From the NCBI GenBank assembly GCA_025360715.1, contig JANYBS010000222.1:1-64000 (forward strand): a stretch of 64,000 nucleotides of DNA, given 5' to 3'. The DNA is from Candidatus Eiseniibacteriota bacterium. Its GTDB lineage: Bacteria; Eisenbacteria; RBG-16-71-46. Position numbers and translations under genes: made by a program. Under the pieces are notes generated by a model, which was given only the letters and a program-made list of their open reading frames with translations, did no database searches and was not told the origin of the DNA. This document shows positions 49,978-57,998 of the stretch, in pieces. Numbering within the stretch: the first letter of the stretch is position 1; each line of letters starts with the position of its first letter.

Positions 49978-51410
49978 AGCGCTGTGCCGCCGACCGTGAT
50001 GCCCGTGAAGCGCACGGTCGGCTGGCCCACGCCAACGGGCTTCCACTGGCCGTCCTTGCCGCACGAGCCGGTGGTGCCGTCGATCGCGAGGTCGTTGCCC
50101 ACGCCGTCGATCTTGAGCATCGCGTCGTTGCCATTGCCGGCAAGCGTCGCGTTGCGCACGGGGTGCGTGAGCTTGCCCTTCTCGATCTGCCACGCTTCGG
50201 TGACTTGGAACGAGAAGTTGCCGTCGGCCGGGCTCACCGAGCCGCCGCCGAGTTTCTTGCAGTACAGCCCGCGCTCGACCGATGCGATGAGCGCCTGCGG
50301 ATCGTGCGGGCCCGGCTCGATGTACGTGTTGGTCATGCGGCAGAGCGGATAGTCACGGTACGACGCGCGCCGGCCGTTGCCTGTGGGCGTGTTGCCCGTG
50401 AGCGCGGCATTGAGTTTGTCCCACATGTAGCCCACGAGCACGCCGTCCTCCACCAAGACCGTCCGCTGCGCGGGCGTGCCTTCGTCGTCAATTCGAAAAG
50501 ACCCGCGGCTGTTCGCGATCAGGCCCGAGTCCACGATCGTGACGCCCTTGGCCGCCACCTGCTGACCCTTCTGTACGGCGCGGATCGAGCTGCCCTTGCG
50601 GATCGTGTCGCCTTCCATGCTGTGGCCGAAGCACTCGTGCACCATCACGCCGCCCCAGCCGTTGCAGACCACCACCGGATACGAGCCGCCCTCGGGCTCG
50701 CGCGCGCTCAGCAGCAGCACGGCGCTCGCGGCGGCTTCCGTTGCGAGCGCTTCGGGCGTGCGGTCCCGCAGGTAGTATTCGAGCTCGACCTGGCCGCCGG
50801 CAGCCGCGAAGCCCTCTTGGCGCTCGTCGCCATCGAGCGCGAGCGCGCTCACCACCAGACGCGAGAGGTAGGTGCGGTCCTCCGCCCACTGCCCGTCGCT
50901 GTCGGCGATCACAAAGCTCTTGGCCGACGTCGCGAGCGACACGCTCACTTCCTTGATGCGCGCGTCGTGCGAGCGCGCGCTCGCGTCGGCGCGGCGCACC
51001 ATGTCGGCGCAGCGCGTCTCATCGAGCTCGATCGGCGCCGGGTGTGCGAGCGTGAAGGGGGCCGGCGCCTCGCTCACGCGGAACGCTTGCGGCGCCGCGC
51101 GTGCAACGCCGTCACGCGCAACGCGCGCCGCCACACGCGCGGCCTCGCGCAGGTCGTTCGCCGCGAAACCGTCGGCATAGGCGTAGCCCGTCTTCTCGCC
51201 GGCGAGCGCGCGGATGCCCACACCATTCAGGACCGAGTACGACGCCGCTTTGATGCGGCCCTCGTCGAACGAGAACGCCGTGAACACGGTGTGCTCGGCG
51301 TAGACGTCGGCGAACGACGCGCCCGAGGAGCGGGCGATGCCGAGCAGCTCGGCGACCAATTCGCGGGGAACGAGGCGCGTCAGATCGGGAGGAGCGGGAT
51401 TCGCAGGCAT
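49974..51410 (-). CDS. tldD: TldD zinc metalloprotease subunit
   Basis: The 478-residue protein carries the catalytic HExxxH motif in VMVHECFGHSMEGD, preceded by PVVVCNGWGG, and the later GNGRRASYRDYPLCRMTNTYIEPG stretch that is highly conserved in TldD. It supplies the zinc site of the TldD/E protease, which takes extended or unfolded peptides. The pair is coupled by a 4-bp overlap. No obvious modified-peptide precursor gene is adjacent, so a general peptide-degrading role is the default. Confidence 0.95.
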   Translation of the reverse strand: MPANPAPPDLTRLVPRELVAELLGIARSSGASFADVYAEHTVFTAFSFDEGRIKAASYSVLNGVGIRALAGEKTGYAYADGFAANDLREAARVAARVARDGVARAAPQAFRVSEAPAPFTLAHPAPIELDETRCADMVRRADASARSHDARIKEVSVSLATSAKSFVIADSDGQWAEDRTYLSRLVVSALALDGDERQEGFAAAGGQVELEYYLRDRTPEALATEAAASAVLLLSAREPEGGSYPVVVCNGWGGVMVHECFGHSMEGDTIRKGSSIRAVQKGQQVAAKGVTIVDSGLIANSRGSFRIDDEGTPAQRTVLVEDGVLVGYMWDKLNAALTGNTPTGNGRRASYRDYPLCRMTNTYIEPGPHDPQALIASVERGLYCKKLGGGSVSPADGNFSFQVTEAWQIEKGKLTHPVRNATLAGNGNDAMLKIDGVGNDLAIDGTTGSCGKDGQWKPVGVGQPTVRFTGITVGGTAL

Positions 51411-51601
51411 AGCCTCATCCGTGAAGGAGGGAACAGCGCAGCCGCGACTGTAGCGGTGGGGAAGAGGGGCCTCAAATTGACCAATCGTTATCGCCCGGGG
51501 CCGCGCACTCCTTTAGATTCACCCAACGCACCCCTCGGCGTGTGCGGCTCGACGCGGCAGAGCGGGCCGATCCTGCGCAGTTCCCACGTGGAGCCAACCC
51601 C

Positions 51602-52888
51602 ATGCGCCTGATGCGATCGCTGTGCTTGTTGTTGCTGCTGTGGCCCGGCGCCTCGAGTGTACGCGCCGCGCAGGCCACGCCTCCGGCCACGCCACGCCGC
51701 GTGCGTCTGTACCTGGATTGCGGTGAGGCCGCATGCGATGAGGAGTTCCTGCGCCGCGAGATCCCGTGGGTCGATTGGGTGCGCGACCGTGCGGACGCCG
51801 ATGTGCACGTGCTCATCAGCACGCAGCGCACCGGATCCGGCGGCAACGAGCACACGCTCTTCGTGACGCGCCTGCGCGGCGAGGCGCCGGCTTCGGACAC
51901 GCTCAAGTTCGTCACACCGCCTGCGACCAGCGACGACGACCTGCGCCACCGCTTCGCGCAAGACTTGGAAGTGCTGCTCGCACGCGATGCCGTCGTGCGC
52001 GATGGCGGCGACCGCCTGGAGGTGCGCTTACGGTCCGCGCCAGCCGCTGCGCCCGCGGCTGCAGCGCCCGCGCGCGATCCGTGGAACCGCTGGGTCTACC
52101 GGCTCTCCGGCAACGGCTACTTCAACGGCGAGAAGACCTATCGGCAGGCGAATCTCTACGGCACGCTCTCGGCCAATCGTGTCACCGAACTCTTCAAGCT
52201 CGGCGCGAGCGTGAACGAGAACTACTCCGAGAGCCGCTACACGTTCGATGATGGCTCCCGTTTCACGAGTATCAGCCGGGGCTGGAGCGTGAACGCGAAA
52301 GGCGTGAAGAGCATCAAGGCGCGTTGGGCGACCGGCGTGAACGTGAACCTCTTCAACAGCAGTTACGTGAATGTGGAGCGCAGCGTCGGCATCTCACCCG
52401 CGCTCGAATACGATGTCTTCCCGTATTCGGAATCGTCCCGCCGGGAGCTCACGCTCGGATACCTGATCGGCGCGCGCGACGTGCGCTACGCCCAGGAGAC
52501 GCTCTACGGCAAGACGCGCGAGACACTGTGGTCGCACTCCTTCGACGCGACGTTATCGCTGCGGCAACCGTGGGGATCGATCACGCTCGACGGCACCGCT
52601 GCGCAATACCTGCACGACGCGTCGAAGTACCGGCTCTCGGGTTACACGCAGGCCAGTCTCAAGCTGGTCCGCGGCCTGAGCCTGGACTTCTACGCCAGCG
52701 GTTCGAAGATCCAAGACCAGCTCGGCTTGCCGCGCGGCGCCGCGTCCGACGCCCAGGTGATCGCCCGCCAGCGCCAGCTCGCGACGGCGTACCAGTACTA
52801 CGGCACGGTGGGCCTCAGCTACACGTTCGGGTCGATCTTCCAAAGCGTGGTCAACCCGCGGCTGGATAACTCGTTGGGTGGGTTCTAG
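51602..52888 (+). CDS. outer-membrane beta-barrel protein with small N-terminal domain
   Basis: The 428-residue product has a signal peptide (ending SSVRAAQA). A domain of about 110 residues (VRLYLDCGEAACDEEFLRREIPWVDWVRDRADADVHVLIS) has the mixed alpha/beta look of a TolB- or CsgG-type periplasmic domain. A barrel of long strands then ends in NSLGGF. Similar proteins are known from genomes of this kind but I cannot name a family. The two cysteines in CGEAAC could form a disulfide. GGAG precedes the ATG by 9 bp. It is divergent from tldD. Confidence 0.7.
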   Translation: MRLMRSLCLLLLLWPGASSVRAAQATPPATPRRVRLYLDCGEAACDEEFLRREIPWVDWVRDRADADVHVLISTQRTGSGGNEHTLFVTRLRGEAPASDTLKFVTPPATSDDDLRHRFAQDLEVLLARDAVVRDGGDRLEVRLRSAPAAAPAAAAPARDPWNRWVYRLSGNGYFNGEKTYRQANLYGTLSANRVTELFKLGASVNENYSESRYTFDDGSRFTSISRGWSVNAKGVKSIKARWATGVNVNLFNSSYVNVERSVGISPALEYDVFPYSESSRRELTLGYLIGARDVRYAQETLYGKTRETLWSHSFDATLSLRQPWGSITLDGTAAQYLHDASKYRLSGYTQASLKLVRGLSLDFYASGSKIQDQLGLPRGAASDAQVIARQRQLATAYQYYGTVGLSYTFGSIFQSVVNPRLDNSLGGF

Positions 52889-52949
52889 CCCGGGCCAAGG
52901 ATCGAGTGCGCGTTTCTGAATCTCCGGTCAGTTCCCGGCATCAGAGCTG

Positions 52950-52994
52950 TTGACCGGGCGGTCAGTTGTCGAATATTATTATCTGACCGGTCAG
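52950..52994 (+). promoter_or_regulatory. TetR-gene promoter with two operator sites
   Basis: TTGACC (52950-52955) and TATTAT (52974-52979) are spaced 18 bp. Two related palindromes frame the -10: TGACCGGGCGGTCA (52951-52964), which overlaps the -35, and CTGACCGGTCAG (52983-52994), just after the -10. A half-site (CCGGTCAG) lies at 52924. This is the arrangement expected for autorepression of the following tetR-type operon. Confidence 0.82.
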
Positions 52995-53025
52995 TCATCA
53001 CCACAACGCTCACCCAGGGAACGAC

Positions 53026-53706
53026 ATGCACCCCGAGTCCACTTCGCCCGTCCCGGCCCCCGCCGGGCCGCGTTGGCATCGTCGCAAGCAGGCACGGCCG
53101 TCCGAGATCCTCGACGCCGCGCTGATCGAATTCGTCGAGCACGGCTTCGCCGGCTCGCGGCTGGAAGACATCGCGCGTCGCGCGGGCTGCACCAAGGGCA
53201 CGATCTTCCTGTACTTCGACAGCAAGCAGGAGCTCTTCAAGGCCATGGTGCGCCGCACCATGCTGCCGGTGCTTGAGACGGGCGAGTCGCTCGTCGAGCG
53301 CCACGAAGGCACCGCGCAGGAACTCCTCGTGAGCCTGCTCCGCCAGCGCTTCGAATACATGACCAACACGGCGGCCTGCGCGTTGCCGAAGCTCATGCTC
53401 GCTGAAGCGGCCAACTTTCCCGAACTCGCGCGCTTCTATCACGACGAGATCATCACGCGCAGCCACGCCATCATCGAGCGCGCGCTCAAGACGGGCGTCG
53501 AACGCGGCGAGTTCCGCCCCATGGACACCTCGAATGTCGCGCGCGCAGCGGTCGCGCCCTTGTTACTGGTCGCCGCCTGGAAGTTCTCATTCATGAAGCA
53601 CGCCAAGGTCGATCTCGACCCGGTGGCGTATTTCGAGACCGCCCTCGACGTGTTGCTGCGTGGCATCCGCCGCGATGGCGCACAGGAGCCGCATCCGCAT
53701 GCGTGA
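53026..53706 (+). CDS. TetR-family transcriptional repressor
   Basis: The 226-residue protein has the N-terminal TetR helix-turn-helix (EILDAALIEFVEHGFAGSRLEDIARRAGCTKGTIFLYFDSKQELFKAMV, about residues 28-75) and a helical ligand-binding domain. It heads the efflux operon and very probably binds the two palindromes just upstream, being released by a substrate of the pump. A Pro-rich stretch precedes the HTH. The stop overlaps the TolC-type gene by 8 bp. Confidence 0.93.
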   Translation: MHPESTSPVPAPAGPRWHRRKQARPSEILDAALIEFVEHGFAGSRLEDIARRAGCTKGTIFLYFDSKQELFKAMVRRTMLPVLETGESLVERHEGTAQELLVSLLRQRFEYMTNTAACALPKLMLAEAANFPELARFYHDEIITRSHAIIERALKTGVERGEFRPMDTSNVARAAVAPLLLVAAWKFSFMKHAKVDLDPVAYFETALDVLLRGIRRDGAQEPHPHA

Positions 53707-55045
53707 TACCGGCCGCTTCTTCCTGTTCGCGATGGCGATGTGGGCCGGCACGCTGGCGACTCATGCGCCCGCCTCCGCCGCCGACTCGCGTACGCTCACG
53801 TTCCACGATGCCATCACGGCGGCTGCCAGCGGCAATCCGGCGGTGACGCTCGCACAGCTGCGCGAGCACGAGGCCGGCGCCCGCGTCACGCAAGCGCGCA
53901 GCGTGTTCCTGCCGAGCGTGATGGGCACCGCCAGCATGGCGGACCGCACGTTCAACGTGGTCGCACAGGGCATCTCATTCAAGCTCCCGAACGGTCAGGC
54001 CTTTGGGCCGCTCATCGGCCCGATCGGCCTGGTCGACGCCCGCGCCAAAGTCTCGCAGCCGATCGTGGACCTTTCGGGTTGGCAGCGCCTGCGCGCGTCA
54101 CGCTACGGTGTGCAGAGCGCCCGCGCCGAAGCATCGCTCACCGCCGAAGGTGCTTCACAGAGCGCGGCGCTCGCGTATCTGCGCGCCGCCCGCGCCGAGG
54201 CGCTGGTGCATGCGCGCGAATCCGATCTGGGCCTGGCCGACGACCTTCGCACCCTCGCCGAAGCGCAACTCTCGGCAGGTACGTCGCCGGCGATCGACGC
54301 GACTCGCGCGCGCACGCAAGTGAGCGTGCAGCGCGGTGCGCTCGTGATGGCCAAGAACATGCGCGACCGCGCCCACATCGACCTGGCGCGTGCGCTGGGA
54401 ATCGATCCCGCGACGACGATCGCGCTTGCGGATTCGCTCGACGCCGCGCTCGGCGACGCGGGCGTCCCGGGCGATACCGACGCAGCGGTGCGCTTCGCGG
54501 CGGAGCACCGGCTCGAGCTCATGCAGGAAGAAGCCAAGCTCGCCAAGGCGAAAGCCGAGAAGGCTGCCACGCAGGCCGAGCGGCTGCCTCGCTTGGACGC
54601 TGCGGCCGACTGGGGCCAGAGCGGCCAGCACTGGGGCGATGCGATCTACACGCGCCAGTATGCCCTCGCTCTCTCGGTGCCCGTGTTCGATGGCGGCCGG
54701 CGCGAAGGCCGGCTGAACGAACAAGAGGACGTGGTGCGCGAGTCCCAGGTGCGCGCCAAGGACCTGCGCGACCAGGTCGCGAGCGATGTGCGCGTGGCGC
54801 TGCTCGACCTGGCTTCGGGCGTGGAGCAGGTGAGCGTGGCGCGTGAGCGCCTGCAGCTCGCGCAAGCCGAAGTCACCCAAGCGACCGACCGCTTCACGTC
54901 GGGCGTTGCGGGCAACATCGAAGTGATCGAAGCCCAGTCCTCGCTGCTGCGCGCGCGCGATGCCGACATCGACGCCCGTTTCGCAGTGGCCAATGCGCGT
55001 ATCGCGCTCGCTCGCGCCGCTGGTGTGGCGCGGCAGATGCGCTGA
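53699..55045 (+). CDS. TolC-family outer-membrane efflux protein
   Basis: The 448-residue protein has a signal peptide (ending PASAAD) and two repeats of the OEP domain. Each repeat contains the long alpha-helical barrel (for example SLTAEGASQSAALAYLRAARAEALVHARESDLGLADDLRTL) and short beta-strands (YALALSVPVFDGGRREGRLNEQ). It provides the channel across the outer membrane for the EmrA/EmrB-like pair that follows. The ATG at 53699 lies inside the TetR gene end, an 8-bp overlap. Confidence 0.92.
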   Translation: MRDTGRFFLFAMAMWAGTLATHAPASAADSRTLTFHDAITAAASGNPAVTLAQLREHEAGARVTQARSVFLPSVMGTASMADRTFNVVAQGISFKLPNGQAFGPLIGPIGLVDARAKVSQPIVDLSGWQRLRASRYGVQSARAEASLTAEGASQSAALAYLRAARAEALVHARESDLGLADDLRTLAEAQLSAGTSPAIDATRARTQVSVQRGALVMAKNMRDRAHIDLARALGIDPATTIALADSLDAALGDAGVPGDTDAAVRFAAEHRLELMQEEAKLAKAKAEKAATQAERLPRLDAAADWGQSGQHWGDAIYTRQYALALSVPVFDGGRREGRLNEQEDVVRESQVRAKDLRDQVASDVRVALLDLASGVEQVSVARERLQLAQAEVTQATDRFTSGVAGNIEVIEAQSSLLRARDADIDARFAVANARIALARAAGVARQMR

Positions 55046-55087
55046 CCTCTTTCTTCCATCCGCGTTCCATCCTCAAGGAGCTCCCCG

Positions 55088-56146
55088 ATGTCCACCGCAC
55101 CTGCCAACTCTGAAAGCGCCGCCGCCCCTGTAGTGGCTGCGCCCACAAAACCCAAGGCCAATCCCGCACCGATCATCCTGGGGCTCATCGCGCTCGTCGC
55201 GGTGGCCTACGGCGCGGAGCGCTTCGTGTGGGGTCGCACGCACGTGCGCACGGATAACGCGCAGGTCGAGGGCAATGTCGTGCCGGTGCTCGCGCGGGTG
55301 TCGGGTTATATCGCGGCGATCCCTGTGAAAGAGAACCAGCCCGTGCAGGCCGGCGACGTGCTCGTGCAGATCGACGACCGCGAACTCAAGGCCAAGCTCG
55401 CGCAGGCCGAGGCGGATCTCCAGGGCGCGCTCGCGAACGTGAGCCAGAAGGGGCGTGTGGGCCAGATCGAAGCGCAGGAGGCCGCGGCGCAGGCGACGGT
55501 GGCACAGGCCGAAGCGAATGCGCGCAAAGCGCATGACGATCTGCAGCGGTACATCACGCTGTCGTCGCGCAATGTGGTGAGCAAGCAGCAGCTCGACGGC
55601 GCACGCGCAGCGTTCGAAGCCGCCGATGCCGGGCTGCTCGCAGCGCGCAAGCAGGTGCAGGCGATCCAAGCTTCCTTGAATGGCGCCAACGCGCGCGTCG
55701 CCGCGCTGCAGGCCGCCAAGGAGCAGGCCACATTGCAAGTCTCGTTCACGCGCATCCTGGCACCCGTGAGTGGTGTGGTGAGCCGCAAGAGCATCGACCT
55801 GGGACAGTTCCTGCAGCCGGGGCAGACCACCATGGCCGTGGTCCCGCTCGACGACGTGTGGGTCGTGGCCAACCTGAAGGAGACCGAGGTCGAGCACGTG
55901 CGCGTGGGCGATGCGGTCGAGGTCGAGGTCGACGCGTATCCGCACCACAAGTTCCAAGGCCACGTCGAGAGCGTGAGCCCCGCCACGGGCGCGAAGTTCT
56001 CGCTGCTGCCGCCGGACAACGCCACGGGCAACTTCACCAAGGTCGTGCAGCGCATCCCGGTGCGCGTGCGTGTCGACGGCGCCAATGATCCCAAGTTCCC
56101 GCTGCGCCCCGGCATGAGCGCCGACATCACCGTCACGACCAAGTAA
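55088..56146 (+). CDS. EmrA/HlyD-type membrane-fusion protein
   Basis: The 352-residue adaptor has an N-terminal transmembrane helix (IILGLIALVAVAYGAERFVW), the biotinyl-lipoyl half-motifs (VRTDNAQVEGNVVPVLARVSGYIAAIPVKENQPVQAGDVLVQID and, later, VSFTRILAPVSGVVSRKSIDLGQFLQPGQ), an alpha-helical hairpin between them and a C-terminal beta-barrel domain. The NAQVEG and VKENQ.V motifs are those of EmrA. AAGGAG precedes the ATG at 55088. It links the inner-membrane pump to the TolC-type channel. Confidence 0.94.
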   Translation: MSTAPANSESAAAPVVAAPTKPKANPAPIILGLIALVAVAYGAERFVWGRTHVRTDNAQVEGNVVPVLARVSGYIAAIPVKENQPVQAGDVLVQIDDRELKAKLAQAEADLQGALANVSQKGRVGQIEAQEAAAQATVAQAEANARKAHDDLQRYITLSSRNVVSKQQLDGARAAFEAADAGLLAARKQVQAIQASLNGANARVAALQAAKEQATLQVSFTRILAPVSGVVSRKSIDLGQFLQPGQTTMAVVPLDDVWVVANLKETEVEHVRVGDAVEVEVDAYPHHKFQGHVESVSPATGAKFSLLPPDNATGNFTKVVQRIPVRVRVDGANDPKFPLRPGMSADITVTTK

Positions 56147-56154
56147 GCCCGCGC

Positions 56155-57741
56155 ATGTCCACCCTCGCAGCGCCGGGCGCACGCGCCCTGCAGATGGATG
56201 ACTCCTACCGGTTCCGGTGGATCATCGCGATCACGGTGACGCTGGCGTCGATCCTCGAGATCCTCGACACCAGCATCGTGAACGTGGCGATCCCGCACAT
56301 GATGGGCACGCTCGGCGCGACGCTCGACCAGATCACGTGGGTGTCGACGGGCTACATCGTCGCCAACGTGATCGTGCTGCCGGTGACCGGTTGGCTGAGC
56401 GCGTACTTCGGCCGCCGCCGTTACTTTGCCGGCTCGATCGCGCTTTTCACGATCGCGTCAGTCCTTTGCGGCAGCGCGCATACGCTGAGTGAGCTCGTGG
56501 TGTGGCGCATCGTCCAGGGCCTGGGCGGCGGCGCGCTGCTGTCGACCTCGCAGGCCATTCTGTATGAGGTATTCCCGCCCGAAGAGTACGGCCAGGCGAT
56601 GGCCATCTTCGGCGTGGGCGTGATGGTCGGCCCCACCTTGGGGCCCACGCTCGGTGGATATATAACGGACGCGTTCTCGTGGCCCTGGATCTTCTATATC
56701 AACGTGCCGTTCGGTATCTTCGCGTTCTTCATGAGCCTGTCGTTCATCAAGAACTCGCGCTTTCAGAAGCGCTCGGAAGAGATCGACTGGCTGGGGCTGT
56801 TCCTGCTCGCGCTCGGTATCGGTACGCTGCAGACCATGCTGGAACGCGGTGAACGATTGGACTGGTTCCAATCCAAAGAGATCATCGCCTACACGGTCAC
56901 GAGCGTGGTGTCGATCGCGTGGTTCGTGTGGCATGAACTCACCACCGAGCATCCGGTGATCGACCTGCGCATCCTGAGCAACCGCCAATTCGCGATCGGC
57001 TGCGCGCTGGGCGGTGTGTTGGGTGTGTGCCTGTACGCGACCGTATTCGTGCTACCGGTGTACCTGCAGCAATTGCTCTCTTACACCGCCAACCAGACCG
57101 GCATGGTCATCCTGCCCGGCGCGATCGCGAGCGCGGTCACGATGGCCATGATGTCGCGGACCCTCGGGAGAGTCGACGGCCGGCGCTTCGCCATGGTGGG
57201 CGCGGTGCTCTTCGCGGTGGCGATGTGGCAGTGGTCGCGCTTCACGCTCGACAGCGGCGGCCATGACTTCTTCTGGCCACTCATCCTGCGCGGCATCGCG
57301 CTCGGCATGGTGTTCATCCCGCTCAACAACCTGGCCATGGCCGAACTGCCCATGACCAGGATCGCGGCCGGCACGGGTTTCTATAATCTCTGCCGCCAGC
57401 TGGGCGGCAGCATCGGCATCGCCGTCACCGCGCAGATCGTCTCGCACATGAACGCGTCGAACCGCGCGGCGCTCTCGGAGCACGTGTCCGCATACAGCCC
57501 GGTGACTATGCAGCGCATCGAGCGTATGACGCAGTGGTGGATGCTGCATGGCATGAACATGGCACAGGCGCGCATGCGCTCCATCGGCGCCATCTATGGC
57601 GAGGTCGCGCGGCAGGCGTCGATGATCACGTTCGAGCACATCTTCCTGCTGTTCGGCTCGCTGTTCGTGATCTCGTTGCCGCTGATCGCGATGCTGCACT
57701 ACAAGCCGGGGCAGGTTCGGGGTGGTGGCGCGGGGCATTAG
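56155..57741 (+). CDS. EmrB/QacA-type (DHA2) MFS drug exporter
   Basis: The 528-residue protein has about 14 transmembrane helices, as in the DHA2 group. Signature motifs are LDTSIVNVAIPHMMGTLGATLDQITWVSTGYIVANVIVLPVTGWLSAYFGRRRYF (motif D1 followed by motif A) and GVGVMVGPTLGPTLGGYITDAFSWPWIFYINVPFG (motif C and the following helix). It uses the proton gradient to export lipophilic compounds through the tripartite complex. It starts 8 bp after the EmrA-like gene. Confidence 0.95.
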   Translation: MSTLAAPGARALQMDDSYRFRWIIAITVTLASILEILDTSIVNVAIPHMMGTLGATLDQITWVSTGYIVANVIVLPVTGWLSAYFGRRRYFAGSIALFTIASVLCGSAHTLSELVVWRIVQGLGGGALLSTSQAILYEVFPPEEYGQAMAIFGVGVMVGPTLGPTLGGYITDAFSWPWIFYINVPFGIFAFFMSLSFIKNSRFQKRSEEIDWLGLFLLALGIGTLQTMLERGERLDWFQSKEIIAYTVTSVVSIAWFVWHELTTEHPVIDLRILSNRQFAIGCALGGVLGVCLYATVFVLPVYLQQLLSYTANQTGMVILPGAIASAVTMAMMSRTLGRVDGRRFAMVGAVLFAVAMWQWSRFTLDSGGHDFFWPLILRGIALGMVFIPLNNLAMAELPMTRIAAGTGFYNLCRQLGGSIGIAVTAQIVSHMNASNRAALSEHVSAYSPVTMQRIERMTQWWMLHGMNMAQARMRSIGAIYGEVARQASMITFEHIFLLFGSLFVISLPLIAMLHYKPGQVRGGGAGH

Positions 57742-57792
57742 AGGGTGGAAACGTGGGATGGCTCAGGGTGGAAACGTGGCCTCCGGCCACGT
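57742..57792. repeat. two 15-bp direct repeats and a hairpin after the efflux operon
   Basis: AGGGTGGAAACGTGG occurs at 57742-57756 and 57765-57779. The second copy merges into an inverted repeat, ACGTGGCC/GGCCACGT around TCC (57774-57792). The element begins just after the exporter stop codon. It may act as a terminator or as a binding site. The remaining 200 bp before the next gene show nothing else. Confidence 0.45.
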
Positions 57793-57998
57793 GTGCCTGA
57801 GGCCCGGCATGGCCTTTGCGGTTCTCCTTGTGTGGACTACCGGGGAGGTGCATCCGTGCGGGCGGGTGTGGCGCGCGAAGGCGTCGAATTCCCGCTTGTG
57901 ACGCGAGCCCCGCGCATCGCACCATAGAAGCACGAACACCCCACTCCATCCGGGGCCGGCCGTGCAATCTGCATGGCCCCTTGCAGAAGGACGTCTCC

